NCBI GenBank assembly: GCA_964017155.1
Contig: OZ024862.1
Location: forward strand, 994,501 to 1,058,500
DNA from: Oasisia sp. SBJ-2009
Lineage: Eukaryota; Annelida; Polychaeta; Sabellida; Siboglinidae
Direction of reading: 5' to 3'
Length of the DNA stretch: 64,000 nucleotides
Every line of letters begins with the position of its first letter. Position 1 is the first letter of the stretch. This document shows, in pieces, positions 1 through 13,666 of this stretch. The position numbers and the translations under genes were made by a program. A model generated the notes under the pieces. It had not been told where the DNA came from. It made no database searches and saw only the letters and a program-made list of their open reading frames with translations.

Positions 1-3000
1 TTGAGGTGGGTCCGACTTGCACATAAGTGCCAAATAGTGAAATACTGAAAACAATTGAGAGTATACGTGCTTTTATGAGAGAGTGCGCGTTAAGGTACGC
101 GCCCGCAAGTGTAGGCATTTATGTACAAGTCGGGCCCACCTCAATGTTGGTATTATAACTGTATCTTTGCCAACATTTGATACTTGATTTTGTTAATTCT
201 ATCAATTATATTCATCTTGCGCATGTTTATGTTTTATATACAGCGCGTCTTAGCAGACTTTTGAGGTCGAAAAGACAGCGTAGTCGGCATAAACAAACTG
301 TTTATCGCCCATTTCATATGCACAGCCCAGTAATATGCACCGTGCGCTTGCGACTGGCACAAATCGCGCTGTCTTTTCGACCTCAAAAGTTTGCCAAGAC
401 GCGCTGTTTATAAAACATAAATACGCGCAAGATGATTATAATTGAATGAATTAATTTAATCAAGTATCAAATGTTGGCAAAAAATAGTGATATAATAGCA
501 ACATTGAGGTGGGTCCGACTTGTACGTAAGTGCCAAATAGTGAAATAGTGACCGCTGCGCTTGCGACTGGCACAAATCGCGCTGTCTTTTCGACCTCAAA
601 AGTTTGCCAAGACGCGCTGTTTATAAAACATAAATACGCGCAAGATGATTATAATTGAATGAATTAATTTAATCAAGTATCAAATGTTGGCAAAAATACA
701 GATATAATAGCAACATTGAGGTGGGTCCGACTTGCACATAAGTGCCAAATAGTGAAATACTGAAAACAATTGAGAGTATACGTGCTTTTATGAGAGAGTG
801 CGCGTTAAGGTACGCGCCCGCAAGTGTAGGCATTTATGTACAAGTCGGGCCCACCTCAATGTTGGTATTATAACTGTATCTTTGCCAACATTTGATACTT
901 GATTTTGTTAATTCTATCAATTATATTCATCTTGCGCATGTTTATGTTTTATATACAGCGCGTCTTAGCAGACTTTTGAGGTCGAAAAGACAGCGTAGTC
1001 GGCATAAACAAACTGTTTATCGCCCATTTCATATGCACAGCCCAGTAATATGCACCGTGCGCTTGCGACTGGCACAAATCGCGCTGTCTTTTCGACCTCA
1101 AAAGTTTGCCAAGACGCGCTGTTTATAAAACATAAATACGCGCAAGATGATTATAATTGAATGAATTAATTTAATCAAGTATCAAATGTTGGCAAAAAAT
1201 AGTGATATAATAGCAACATTGAGGTGGGTCCGACTTGTACGTAAGTGCCAAATAGTGAAATAGTGACCGCTGCGCTTGCGACTGGCACAAATCGCGCTGT
1301 CTTTTCGACCTCAAAAGTTTGCCAAGACGCGCTGTTTATAAAACATAAATACGCGCAAGATGATTATAATTGAATGAATTAATTTAATCAAGTATCAAAT
1401 GTTGACAAAAATACTGATATAATAGCAACATTGAGGAGGGTCCGACTTGTACATAAGTGCCAAATAGTGAAATACTGAAAACAAATTGAGAGTATACGTG
1501 CTTTTATGAGAGAGTGCGCGTGAAGGTACGCGCCCGCAAGTGTAGGCATTTATGTACAAGTCGGGCCCACCTCAATGTTGTTATTATAACTGTAACTTTG
1601 CCAACATTTGATACTTGATTTTGTTAATTCTATCAATTATATTCATCTTGCGCATATTTATGTTTTATATACAGCGCGTCTTAGCAGACTTGTGAGGTCG
1701 ATAAGACAGCGTGGTCGGCATAAACAAACTGTTTATCGCTCATTTCATATGCACAGCGCAGTAACATGCACCGCTGCGCTTGCGACTGGCACAAATCGCG
1801 CTGTCTTTTCGACCTCAAAAGTTTGCCAAGACGCGCTGTTTATAAAACGTAAATACGCGCAAGATGATAATAATTGAATTAATTAATTTAATCAAGTATC
1901 AAATGTTGGCAAAAATACTGATATAATAGCAACATTGAGGTGGGTCCGACTTGTACATAAGTGCCAAATAGTGAAATAGTGACCGCTGCGCTTGCGACTG
2001 GCACAAATCGCGCTGTCATTTCGACCTCGAAAGTTTCCCAAGACGCGCTGTTTATAAAACATAAATACGCGCAAGATGATTATAATTGAATGAATTAATT
2101 TAATCAAGTATCAAATGTTGGCAAAAATACTGATATAATAGCAACATTGAGGTGGGTCCGACTTGTACATAAGTGCCAAATAGTGAAATACTGAAAACAA
2201 ATTGAGAGTATACATGAGTGAGTGCGCGTGAAGGTACGCCCCCGCAAGTGTAGGCATTGATGTACAAGTCGGGCCCACCTCAATGTTGGTATTATAACTG
2301 TATCTTTGCCAACATTTGATACTTGATTTTGTTAATTCTATCAATTATACTCATCTTGCGCATATTTATGTTTTATATACAGCGCGTCTTAGCAGACTTT
2401 TGAGGTCGAAAAGACAGCGTGGTCGGCAAAAACAAACTGTTTATCGCCCATTTCATATGCACAGCCCAGTAACATGCACCGCTGCGCTTGCGACTGGCAC
2501 AAATCGCGCTGTCTTTTCGACCTCAAAAGTTTGCCAAGACGCGCTGTTTATAAAACATAAATACGCGCAAGATGATTATAATTGAATGAATTAATTTAAT
2601 CAAGTATCAAATGTTGGCAAAAATACAGATATAATAGCAACATTGAGGTGGGTCCGACTTGCACATAAGTGCCAAATAGTGAAATACTGAAAACAATTGA
2701 GAGTATACGTGCTTTTTTGAGAGAGTGCGCGTTAAGGTACGCGCCCGCAAGTGTAGGCATTTATGTACAAGTCGGGCCCACCTCAATGTTGGTATTATAA
2801 CTGTATCTTTGCCAACATTTGATACTTGATTTTGTTAATTCTATCAATTATATTCATCTTGCGCATGTTTATGTTTTATATACAGCGCGTCTTAGCAGAC
2901 TTTTGAGGTCGAAAAGACAGCGTAGTCGGCATAAACAAACTGTTTATCGCCCATTTCATATGCACAGCCCAGTAATATGCACCGTGCGCTTGCGACTGGC

Positions 3001-6000
3001 ACAAATCGCGCTGTCTTTTCGACCTCAAAAGTTTGCCAAGACGCGCTGTTTATAAAACATAAATACGCGCAAGATGATTATAATTGAATGAATTAATTTA
3101 ATCAAGTATCAAATGTTGGCAAAAAATAGTGATATAATAGCAACATTGAGGTGGGTCCGACTTGTACGTAAGTGCCAAATAGTGAAATAGTGACCGCTGC
3201 GCTTGCGACTGGCACAAATCGCGCTGTCTTTTCGACCTCAAAAGTTTGCCAAGACGCGCTGTTTATAAAACATAAATACGCGCAAGATGATTATAATTGA
3301 ATGAATTAATTTAATCAAGTATCAAATGTTGGCAAAAATACAGATATAATAGCAACATTGAGGTGTGTCCGACTTGCACATAAGTGCCAAATAGTGAAAT
3401 ACTGAAAACAATTGAGAGTATACGTGCTTTTATGAGAGAGTGCGCGTGAAGGTACGCGCCCGCAAGTGTTGGCACTGATGTACAAGTCGGGCCCACCTCA
3501 ATTTTGGTATTATAACTGTATCTTTGCCAACATTTGATACTTGATTTTGTTAATTCAATCAATTATAATCATCTTGCGCATATTAATGTTTTATATACAG
3601 CGCGTCTTAGCAGACTTGTGAGGTCGAAAAGACAGCGTGGTCGGCATAAACAAACTGTTTATCGCTCATTTCATATGCACAGCGCAGCAACATGCACCGC
3701 TGCGCTTGCGACTGGCACAAATCGCGCTGTCTTTTCGACCTCAAAAGTTTGCCAAGACGCGCTGTTTATAAAAATAAATACGCGCAATATGATTATAATT
3801 GAATAAATTAATTTAATCAAGTATCAAATGTTGGCAAACAATAGTGATATAATAGCAACATTGAGGTGGGTCCGACTTGTACATAAGTGCCAAATAGTGA
3901 AATAGTGACCGCTGCGCTTGCGACTGGCACAAATCGCGCTGTCTTTTCGACCTCAAAAGTTTGCCAAGACGCGCTGTTTATAAAACATAAATACGCGCAA
4001 GATGATTATAATTGAATGAATTAATTTAATCAAGTATCAAATGTTGGCAAAAATACAGATATAATAGCAACATTGAGGTGGGTCCGACTTGCACATAAGT
4101 GCCAAATAGTGAAATACTGAAAACAATTGAGAGTATACGTGCTTTTATGAGAGAGTGCGCGTTAAGGTACGCGCCCGCAAGTGTAGGCATTTATGTACAA
4201 GTCGGGCCCACCTCAATGTTGGTATTATAACTGTATCTTTGCCAACATTTGATACTTGATTTTGTTAATTCTATCAATTATATTCATCTTGCGCATGTTT
4301 ATGTTTTATATACAGCGCGTCTTAGCAGACTTTTGAGGTCGAAAAGACAGCGTGGTCGGCATAAACAAACTGTTTATCGCCCATTTCATATGCACAGCCC
4401 AGTAACAAGCACCGCTGCGCTTGCGACTGGCACAAATCGCGCTGTCTTTTCGACCTCAAAAGTTTGCCAAGACGCGCTGTTTATAAAACATAAATACGCG
4501 CAAGATGATTATAATTGAATGAATTAATTTAATCAAGTATCAAATGTTGGCAAAAAATAGTGATATAATAGCAACATTGAGGTGGGTCCGACTTGTACGT
4601 AAGTGCCAAATAGTGAAATAGTGACCGCTGCGCTTGCGACTGGCACAAATCGCGCTGTCTTTTCGACCTCAAAAGTTTGCCAAGACGCGCTGTTTATAAA
4701 ACATAAATACGCGCAAGATGATTATAATTGAATGAATTTATTTAATCAAGTATCAAATGTTGACAAAAATACTGATATAATAGCAACATTGAGGAGGGTC
4801 CGACTTGTACATAAGTGCCAAATAGTGAAATACTGAAAACAAATTGAGAGTATACGTGCTTTTATGAGAGAGTGCGCGTGAAGGTACGCGCCCGCAAGTG
4901 TAGGCATTTATGTACAAGTCGGGCCCACCTCAATGTTGTTATTATAACTGTAACTTTGCCAACATTTGATACTTGATTTTGTTAATTCTATCAATTATAT
5001 TCATCTTGCGCATATTTATGTTTTATATACAGCGCGTCTTAGCAGACTTTTGAGGTCGAAAAGACAGCGTGGTCGGCATAAACAAACTGTTTATCGCCCA
5101 TTTTATATGCACAGCCCAGTAACATGCACCGCTGCGCTTGCGACTGGCACAAATCGCGCTGTCTTTTCGACCTCAAAAGTTTGCCAAGACGCGCTGTTTA
5201 TAAAACATAAATACGCGCAAGATGATTATAATTGAATGAATTAATTTAATCAAGTATCAAATGTTGGCAAAAATACAGATATAATAGCAACATTGAGGTG
5301 TGTCCGACTTGCACATAAGTGCCAAATAGTGAAATACTGAAAACAATTGAGAGTATACGTGCTTTTATGAGAGAGTGCGCGTGAAGGTACGCGCCCGCAA
5401 GTGTTGGCACTGATGTACAAGTCGGGCCCACCTCAATTTTGGTATTATAACTGTATCTTTGCCAACATTTGATACTTGATTTTGTTAATTCAATCAATTA
5501 TAATCATCTTGCGCATATTAATGTTTTATATACAGCGCGTCTTAGCAGACTTGTGAGGTCGAAAAGACAGCGTGGTCGGCATAAACAAACTGTTTATCGC
5601 TCATTTCATATGCACAGCGCAGCAACATGCACCGCTGCGCTTGCGACTGGCACAAATCGCGCTGTCTTTTCGACCTCAAAAGTTTGCCAAGACGCGCTGT
5701 TTATAAAACATAAATACGCGCAATATGATTATAATTGAATAAATTAATTTAATCAAGTATCAAATGTTGGCAAACAATAGTGATATAATAGCAACATTGA
5801 GGTGGGTCCGACTTGTACATAAGTGCCAAATAGTGAAATAGTGACCGCTGCGCTTGCGACTGGCACAAATCGCGCTGTCTTTTCGACCTCAAAAGTTTGC
5901 CAAGACGCGCTGTCTATAAAACATAAATACGCGCAAGATGATTATAATTGAATGAATTAATTTAATCAAGTGTCAAATGTTGGCAAAAATACTGATATAA

Positions 6001-6540
6001 TAGCAACATTGAGCTGGGTCCGACTTGTACATAAGTGCCAAATAGTGAAATACTGAAAACAAATTGAGAGTATACGTGCTTTTATGAGAGAGTGCGCGTG
6101 AAGGTACGCGCCCGCAAGTGTAGGCATTGATGTACAAGTCGGGCCCACCTCAATGTTGGTATTATAACTGTATCTTTGCCAACATTTGATACTTGATTTT
6201 GTTAATTCTATCAATTATATTCATCTTGCGCATATTTATGTTTTATATACAGCGCGTCTTAGCAGACTTTTGAGGTCGAAAAGACAACTTGGTCGGCATA
6301 AACAAACTGTTTATCGCCCATTTCATATGCACAGCCCAGTAACATGCACCGCTGCGCTTGCGACTGGCACAAATCGCGCTGTCTTTTCGACCTCAAAAGT
6401 TTGCCAAGACGCGCTGTTTATAAAACATAAATACGCGCAAGATGATTATAATTGAATGAATTAATTTAATCAAGTATCAAATGTTGGCAAAAATACTGAT
6501 ATAATAGCAACATTGAGGTGGGTCCGACTTGTACATAAGT
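1..6540. repeat. Palindromic satellite array with ~504/~212-bp higher-order modules
   Basis: The marker TTGAGGTGGGTCCGACTTG (or a one-base variant) recurs near 1, 504, 716, 1220, 1431, 1935, 2147, 2643, 3147, 3358, 3861, 4073, 4577, 4791, 5294, 5798, 6009 and 6513. Spacings are ~504 (long module) or ~212 (short module), usually alternating to give a ~715-bp unit. Two places, 2147-3147 and 4791-5798, have two long modules in succession. Each long module contains the reverse complement of its own end: CAAGTCGGGCCCACCTCAA faces the marker, and CGCTGTCTTTTCGACCTC faces GAGGTCGAAAAGACAGCG. Short modules look like long ones with the ~290-bp first arm deleted. The short open frames of 78-90 codons repeat with the unit and are not genes. 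No transposase or RNA gene is visible. The last copy breaks off near 6540. Confidence 0.93.
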
Positions 6541-6620
6541 GCCCGAACAAGTATTTGGATGGGGCGCTATATAAGAAATAAACTATTATTATTTATTATT
6601 ATTATTATTATTCGGCTGTT
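6541..6620 (+). mobile_element. Probable LINE 3' tail with (ATT)n
   Basis: A short GGGGCGCTATATAAG-type segment followed by an (ATT)n run marks the edge of the satellite. A 'GCGC...ATATAA...(ATT)n' ending is typical of CR1-like LINE 3' ends in invertebrate genomes. No coding part of such an element is attached, so this is a severely truncated copy or a solo tail. Confidence 0.35.
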
Positions 6621-6706
6621 TCCGGCGAGTGACGTAGAGGCGGGACATTTACTCGGTTGACGCCGGCTTCCGTGTTGCAAGTAGTGTGCTGGTGCCGCCC
6701 GTTATA

Positions 6707-6781
6707 ATGCCTCGAATTTGTGTTGCGGTTGGCTGTTCGAACAAACCATCAGCATCTGTTAATTGTCATACATGTTTCTAA
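6707..6781 (+). pseudogene. THAP-type zinc finger N-terminal fragment
   Basis: The ATG at 6707 opens a 24-codon frame beginning MPRICVAVGCSNKPSASV and ending in TAA at 6779-6781. Met-Pro-x-x-Cys-x4-Cys-x-Asn is the start of the THAP domain, a C2CH zinc-coordinating DNA-binding fold shared by host THAP proteins and P-element-like transposases. The rest of the domain (second Cys, His, AVPTIF box) is absent before the stop. Either this is a broken copy, or it is exon 1 of a gene whose donor would have to lie within it (a weak GTTAAT follows the Ser-Ala-Ser codons). No second exon was recognised before the inverted duplication starts at 7259. Confidence 0.45.
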
Positions 6782-7258
6782 TATATGATGTAAAAAGGTG
6801 TGGTTTGTGGAATCGATTTATTTAAGCTACCAAACTCTGCCATCAGCGCATTCGACGTTGTGTTCCTGTCATTTTGTGGATACTGATTTCGACCGCTCCC
6901 TGCAATATCTGTTGGGCTTTTGCAACGCTGAAAGATGATACAGTGCTATCCATGCATGCCACCACTCCCACAAGGATTGTGATATCTTTATTTATTTACA
7001 AACGACGCGCTGCCCTAGTGAAATTAATAGTTCACACGGTAAGTTGCATTAATTTGTGCTAATTATAGATCTCTGGGTTTTGCCAGGCTAAGCCTTAGCC
7101 AGGGCCAACATGCCCAGTTGACTTTTGCCATGCTAAACATGCTAATTAAAATACTAAATACGATAATATTTATTTCATACAAAAATCCACATGAATATAT
7201 AAAGTACAAATTATTTAATTAATAAGATGACATATGATAAAAGCAGATATTATTTTTA
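6782..7258. other. Unannotated AT-rich stretch
   Basis: No coding region, tRNA or repeat was recognised here. The stretch separates the THAP fragment from the outer end of the inverted duplication. Confidence 0.5.
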
Positions 7259-8019
7259 GTGTCCAGCCACGCTGCAGTTAACGCACAACGACTGGTCGTT
7301 AATACCCGCCACTGTGTGTAGGCAGGTACTCCTTCACACCACTGAGTAAAATGGAGCAACGTTGAATGAACGAACTTGCCCAAGGTTCAACACAGCCGCT
7401 CAGGTGGGCTGTGTCTCTGCCACGCGTGTTTCTCCCACTGTGTTTGTTAGGTGCCTTTTTGGGCCCTCTCTGTTGTCTTTCAGTGCCATGTTCACGTCGC
7501 TATCGTTCACACACCGTCCACCTTGCGCTAGCGTATTTATCCCGTAGGTACACACATAGGCAGGCCTACCGTACGTTTTATGTACGAGTCATGCCAATAT
7601 GCGTGGCGCATAGCATTGCACCAGTTTAACAACGTCAGTGTCAGACTATTGATTTTTATTCCAACTATAACAGACTTGCAGCGTCTGGGTATTAAACTCG
7701 GGCCGCCGACGTGACAGTCGGGTGCGCTAACCACTACACTGCCGGCGCCTCTTGAATTGATGTTAGAAATGCAGGGCCAATTGATGTGGGCTCGCTTTCT
7801 ACACAAGTGCCGAATTCTAGTCGGAAATTGCACAGAATTCATAGTATTGTCCTTATGCAAAACCCAATGAACATAATACATAATACTCTTTGATTAGTTT
7901 TTAATTAATCAACTTTTCTGCCTAGGCCTATTGAACAAGATTTTAAATGCGCGCATGTAAACCCAGTTCTTAAGAAGAAACTCTGCCAAAAGAATAACTA
8001 AACAGGCCTATTTCAACCT
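7259..8019. other. Outer arm segment, no gene recognised apart from the SINE
   Basis: The segment is mirrored near 19880-20634. Its short open frames differ between the arms and show no recognisable domain. It includes the tRNA-derived SINE described separately. Confidence 0.5.
7600..7752 (-). mobile_element. tRNA-derived SINE (left arm copy)
   Basis: On the minus strand the sequence has an A-box-like TAGTGGTTAGC followed ~40 nt later by a B-box-like GAGTTTAATACCC, the internal RNA polymerase III promoter layout of tRNA genes. It does not fold as a clean tRNA: the B box deviates from GGTTCGAATCC and no complete acceptor stem is seen. A short non-tRNA body follows. It is a degenerate SINE head. 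Confidence 0.6.
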
Positions 8020-9362
8020 TAGCTTCATTTAAAAAATACTTGAAAAGTCGTCTCAGTTCTCCCATCTACAAAACTGATTTAACCGATGCGTCACAGTCTG
8101 CGTATAAACAATTTCACTCAACAGAAACTCCACTTTTAAAAGTACACAATGACAGAAACCTTAACATTAAAAATGGCAAAGTTACTGCACTGACCCTGCT
8201 TGACCTATCCGCCGCTTTCGACACCATTGACCACGACATCCTGATTACACGCTTATTATCAACGTGGTACGGGATATCTGCCACGGCCCTGAGCTGGTTT
8301 GCTGCATACCTTACTACTAGACGGCAAGCCATTAAAACAGGTAACAACTAACTAAGCTCTGTTATCCAGAGTCACAACCTGGATCTTCGTCTTTATGCAG
8401 ATGACACACAAATCTATGTTTCTTTGACCACATCACAAATTTGTCGCTCCCTAAGCCAGCAGGGATTGTCTCCAAGATGTCCCTTTGTATGAAAAACAGT
8501 ACATTAAAGCTAAATGCAAATAAGACCGAATTTCTTATAATTGGTACCTCAACGCAGCGGGCAAAACTGGCTTTTTCCCGACACATATCCTGAGTCAGTA
8601 TCACACCAGCCGCCTCAGTTTTAAATCTCGGAGTAACGTTTAATGAAAACTTCAATTTCAAACAACATATATCGAAAACATGCCGTTGCTGTTTTTACAA
8701 TATCGTGATATTCGCCGTATTCGCCGGTTTATATCACTTTCTTTTGCTAAACCATCGCAACAGCTCTAGTAAGCAGCATACGTGACTACTGCAATTCCCT
8801 CCTTTACAATACCGCAAACAAGGATATAGCAAAACTTCAGCGTATCCAAAATTGTTTAGCAAGGGTAGTCACGCGTTCTCCTCGTTTTTCTCGCTCAGTC
8901 AGTGCTGCTCCTAAAATTATTGCATTGGCTCCCTCTGCAGTATCGCATCATTTTCCAAATTTGTACACTAGCCTATCAAGCACTCTCATCTACACTACCA
9001 GTATATCAAAATTCTCCAGCAAGCAACTCCAGCAAGAAATTCCAGACAGCTACGCTCAACCAGTAGTAACCCTCTTTACATCCCTCGGGTGAAAACGAAA
9101 GCCGGGACCCGAGCTTTCTCGGTTGCCGCACCAACGGTGTGGAATTCGCTTCCTGCCACTGTTAAAGCAGAAGGTAATATAGTTTCGTTCCGCCGACGTC
9201 TAAAAACCTATCTCTTTAATGCTGCTTACCCCCCTTAGCCTCCTAGCTTCTTCATCCACCTATTGACGACTCACGGATTGTTTTCAATTGCGAGTTTTTT
9301 TAATCCCTTGGTTTTGTCGCGCCACTGAGCTTGATCTTCGAGGATATTGGCGCAAAAGAAGT
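8020..9362 (+). pseudogene. Degenerate LINE reverse transcriptase (left arm copy)
   Basis: This is a relic of a CR1/jockey-group non-LTR retrotransposon. Frame pieces show LLDLSAAFDTIDHDIL (RT domain A, with catalytic Asp) at about 8196-8243 and LRLYADDTQIYVSL (domain C, YADD catalytic pair) at about 8383-8424. The thumb/C-terminal motif LHWLPLQYRI lies near 8930 and RAFSVAAPTVWNSLP near 9110. Between A and C the PQGSVLGP block is missing and a stop interrupts the frame, so the copy is dead. It ends with a GTCGCGCCACTGAG...GAAGTCATTATTATT tail that runs directly into the hexamer microsatellite. Confidence 0.85.
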
Positions 9363-10800
9363 CATTATTATTAGTATTAGTATTAGTATTAGTATTGGTA
9401 TTGGTATTGGTATTGGTATTGGTATTGGTATTGGTATTGGTATTGGTATTGGTATTGGTATTGGTATTGGTATTGGTATTGGTATTGGTATTGGTATTGG
9501 TATTGGTATTGGTATTGGTATTGGTATTGGTATTGGTATTGGTATTGGTATTGGTATTGGTACTGGTACTGGTACTGGTACTGGTACTGGTACTGGTACT
9601 GGTACTGGTACTGGTACTGGTACTGGTACTGGTACTGGTACTGGTACTGGTACTGGTACTGGTACTGGTACTGGTACTGGTACTGGTACTGGTACTGGTA
9701 CTGGTACTGGTACTGGTACTGGTACTGGTACTGGTACTGGTACTGGTACTGGTACTGGTACTGGTACTGGTACTGGTACTGGTACTGGTACTGGTACTGG
9801 TACTGGTACTGGTACTGGTACTGGTACTGGTACTGGTACTGGTACTGGTACTGGTACTGGTACTGGTACTGGTACTGGTACTGGTACTGGTACTGGTACT
9901 GGTACTGGTACTGGTACTGGTACTGGCACTGGCACTGGCACTGGCACTGGCACTGGCACTGGCACTGGTACTGGTACTGGTACTGGTACTGGTACTGGTA
10001 CTGGTACTGGTACTGGTACTGGTACTGGTACTGGTACTGGTACTGGTACTGGTACTGGTACTGGTACTGGTACTGGTACTGGTACTGGTACTGGTACTGG
10101 TACTGGTACTGGTACTGGTATTGGTATTGGTATTGGTATTGGTATTGGTATTGGTATTGGTATTGGTATTGGTATTGGTATTGGTATTGGTATTGGTATT
10201 GGTATTGGTATTGGTATTGGTATTGGTATTGGTATTGGTATTGGTATTGGTATTGGTATTGGTATTGGTATTGGTATTGGTATTGGTATTGGTATTGGTA
10301 TTGGTATTGGTATTGGTATTGGTATTGGTATTGGTAGTGGTAGTGGTAGTGGTAGTGGTAGTGGTAGTGGTAGTGGTAGTGGTAGTGGTAGTGGTAGTGG
10401 TAGTGGTAGTGGTAGTGGCAGTAGCAGTAGCAGTAGCAGTAGCAGTAGCAGTAGCAGTAGCAGTAGCAGTAGCAGTAGCAGTAGCAGTAGCAGTAGCACT
10501 AGCAGTAGCACTAGCACTAGCACTAGCAGTAGCAGTAGCAGTAGCAGCAGCAGCAGCAGCAGCACCAGCAGCAGCAGTAGCAGTGGCCGTGGCCGTGGCC
10601 GTGGCCGTGGCCGTGGCCGTGGCCGTGGCCGTGGCCGTGGCCGTGGCCGTGGCCGTGGCCGTGGCCGTGGCCGTGGCCGTGGCCGTGGCCGTGGCCGTAG
10701 CCGTAGCCGTAGCCGTAGCCGTAGCCGTAGCCGTAGCCGTAGCCGTAGCCGTAGCCGTAGCCGTAGTCGTCGTCGTCGTCGTCATCGTCATCATCATCTT
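9363..10800. repeat. Block-structured hexamer microsatellite (left arm)
   Basis: About 1.44 kb of pure 6-bp and 3-bp repeats arranged in successive homogeneous blocks: GGTATT, GGTACT, a short GGCACT patch, GGTACT again, GGTATT again, GGTAGT, AGCAGT, GGCCGT, AGCCGT, then CGT/CAT triplets. Neighbouring blocks differ by one or two substitutions, as if each block grew from a mutated unit. The array grows from the 3' tail of the LINE relic. All six frames are open because the period is a multiple of three; none is a gene. Confidence 0.97.
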
Positions 10801-11947
10801 CATCATTGTTATTATAACACCTTTGGCCAGTATTCAAACTTAAAATTAGTACTGCTGATCTTCAGAATACTATACTCGACGATAGAAGTTACGTTCAAAG
10901 TGTTGGCACTCTTCTCTCCGCGATCTTGAACTATCAGTTAAAAACACATCAAAATATGCGAGGAGAGGAGACAAAAGACGTTCGTTCAAATCATAATTTA
11001 CTTTGTAATGCAATCATCTTTGTAGAGCGTACAATTTACATAGCTCAATGCCAATGATTATAATATGACCACTACTTATTAGTTCATTTCATGGTTTCAT
11101 TTTCATATTGAACTTGCCAAATATCGGCTGTTTGGTTTCAGGTTTTCCAATTTTACTCCGAAGTGTGCCCGACAAAACCAGCTGTCAGAACACGCCGCGA
11201 AAGAAGCGATGCATCCCACACAAGTCTAACATATAATCTCGTAAATTGTCTGTGTTGTCTGAGAGAACTTTAGTTTTTCGTATGGCAGGTCACAATGACT
11301 GGTATGTGCAGCTTTTAACGTTACCCGTTTCTCAACATAGCGCTCATGACACGGCCAATGACCTGTCCTGTTGGCATTCATCACTGTGTCGTATACTATT
11401 GGTTCCATGACATTGCTTCAAAATGAAGCCGATCTCCCTCACTACCTAGATACAATTCGGCGCACTGACGAGCATGTGATGGCGACAAATATTGGTTTCA
11501 AAACATCGAATGATCTTGCACTTGTTTCACCAGGAAGATAAATCAAATGTGTATTCGTGAGTTATCGTACAGCATCGCAAGGTACAATTTAAAACATCGC
11601 CAATAAAAATAAAATGGAACGCGTCCGCTTAACTTATTACGTAATACGGCACGTGCGGTCGCTATAAATAGACGTCGCGTTTCTTTATTATAATTCGGCT
11701 TTGACAATAAGCAGGCACATTTGGTATATGTTGCTGGCAATTAAGCCATAGGGTTGCCCAACAATCTCGTAAGCTTCGCGTTCTGCGTTGGGTCAGACCA
11801 CCGCGAACCAAATGGCTATTTGTTGGTGACGATATATATAATATATGGTTCAACGGTAGCGATATATTTCCCTTGCGATAAATGTCTGAACGTTGACGAC
11901 GAAACTATACAGAGTACGTGATTTGTAATGTGTTTAATACACTGCCA
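10801..11947. other. Unannotated unique arm sequence
   Basis: This segment is mirrored at about 16938-18075. It contains short frames conserved between the arms (for example a 60-codon minus-strand frame at 11226-11408) with no recognisable domain. Equal conservation of non-coding bases suggests simple duplication, not selection. Confidence 0.5.
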
Positions 11948-12120
<173 letters not shown>

Positions 12121-12467
12121 AACCCAATTCGCTTAAAATGAATGCCGACATGTCAACCCAGTTCAATAATAAATGTAGCCTGCAGTTCGCCAAACCCATT
12201 CACAGAAGGTGTCAAAGTTAACACGAACCCAAAGTTCTTACATAATATCAGCCTACCGCCGGCTACCACATTTCTCACGCTACTTTCCCAAACCTACTGG
12301 CAAAGACCATGACAAATACCAATAATTAAACATCCCTACCTTAAAGTAGATTACGTGGCGTTGGCATTCAACCAGTAACTTCACAACATGTAACATTGTG
12401 TATTACAATTTATAAATTCACGAGAGGAAGTGGCACTTTCCCAGTGCAAAATTCGCTAGATTAATTG

Positions 12468-12651
12468 TCAGACATGCCACATTTTTGGGATGGCAATCCG
12501 TATTTTTGACCTAAAATTCTGTAAGAATCCGTATCAATCCGTATCACTAATAAAATCTTCTAGTTAACTGGCCTAAGCTATTAAGGCCTTTTTAAAACGT
12601 ATGTGTATGTGTTTGGAATGTCATTCTGCACCACTCCCGCTAAAAAGAAGT

Positions 12652-12715
<64 letters not shown>

Positions 12716-13666
12716 TAATTGTGTTTTAATCAATGTAATGGCGTCGAGTCTACGTAAATAAGCCGATGTCACAAGGCGCGAGCAGTTAAATTAGCGCAGC
12801 CCAGACACATCGGGGCCTCAAACCCCGGCTTTGTCAAAGGCGATGTCTAGCGTGTGCATTGCGAAGTCGAAAAAAACAATTAGCCATATTTTATCAAATA
12901 TGCTTAAAAATATATCTGCATTATATAGAATACAAATTTTATTATGTAGCCTTAGTGTTGGGTCTGGGGAGCGCTATATATTGCTCACGCCCATTTACGT
13001 CGTCTCGACGACATTAAATTGATACAAAACACAATTTAAAACAAATGATATCCGACTTCGTTTTAGCGGGTGCAGAATGACATTCCAAACACATACATAT
13101 CGAAAAACGTTGTAAAACCGTTTTAAAAAGGCAAGTTAACTGGAAAATTACCGACATTTTAGTTCACCTCAGCACGTTAAAACAGACAGTGTCATCAAAT
13201 AATAACAATTTATCTCAGCAGTTCGCGCGTATATCGAAGTTTCATTGGCAAGCGTCAACATTTGACATCAGAAATACAGGCGGTTTCGCCGCATGGAGCT
13301 CCATTTCCTGTACTGCTTTTCATAATCGTCACGCGCCTGCCACGCGCCCTGTTCACACCCGTTGAGCCAGCCACATGCCGCAGTTTTCAGAACAAATTTA
13401 CCAGCGCGCCATCTATTACGCGCTACAATAAACCAGTCGGTGGTTTAGTTCGTTCGTTTCGAATCGAATTACTTAGTCACTAACAGTAAACGATTATTCC
13501 ATTGTGCTGTAGTTTTGTGACGCATACAAGGACATAATGTGGTCAAAAATAATGTCTCCGTAAATGTAGTTAAAATCCGTATCAAAATAGAGTACGGCCG
13601 TATCACTTAAAAAATTGCCAAAATCCGTATCGGATACGGGTAATCCGTATCATGTGGCATGTCTGA
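12468..13666. mobile_element. 1.2-kb TIR DNA element, non-autonomous (left arm copy)
   Basis: The element starts TCAGACATGCCACAT at 12468-12482 and ends with its perfect 15-bp inverse at 13652-13666. It is flanked by ATTG at 12464-12467 and 13667-13670, a 4-bp target duplication. Near both ends the motif ATCCGTAT recurs in several copies, a candidate array of transposase-binding sites. A second, inner inverted repeat lies at about 12595-12790 versus 12975-13115, around AT-rich sequence and a (TA)n run. No transposase frame is present, so it is MITE-like. I do not recognise the family. Confidence 0.8.

Noticed and set aside
177..6455. Repeated 78-90-codon frames starting MILDFVNSIN
   Set aside because: They recur with the satellite unit, differ by frameshifts between copies and show no domain.
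9271..10929. Long frames of dipeptide repeats (VL, TG, SG and others) on both strands
   Set aside because: Hexamer and triplet microsatellite is open in all frames; no codon bias or domain.
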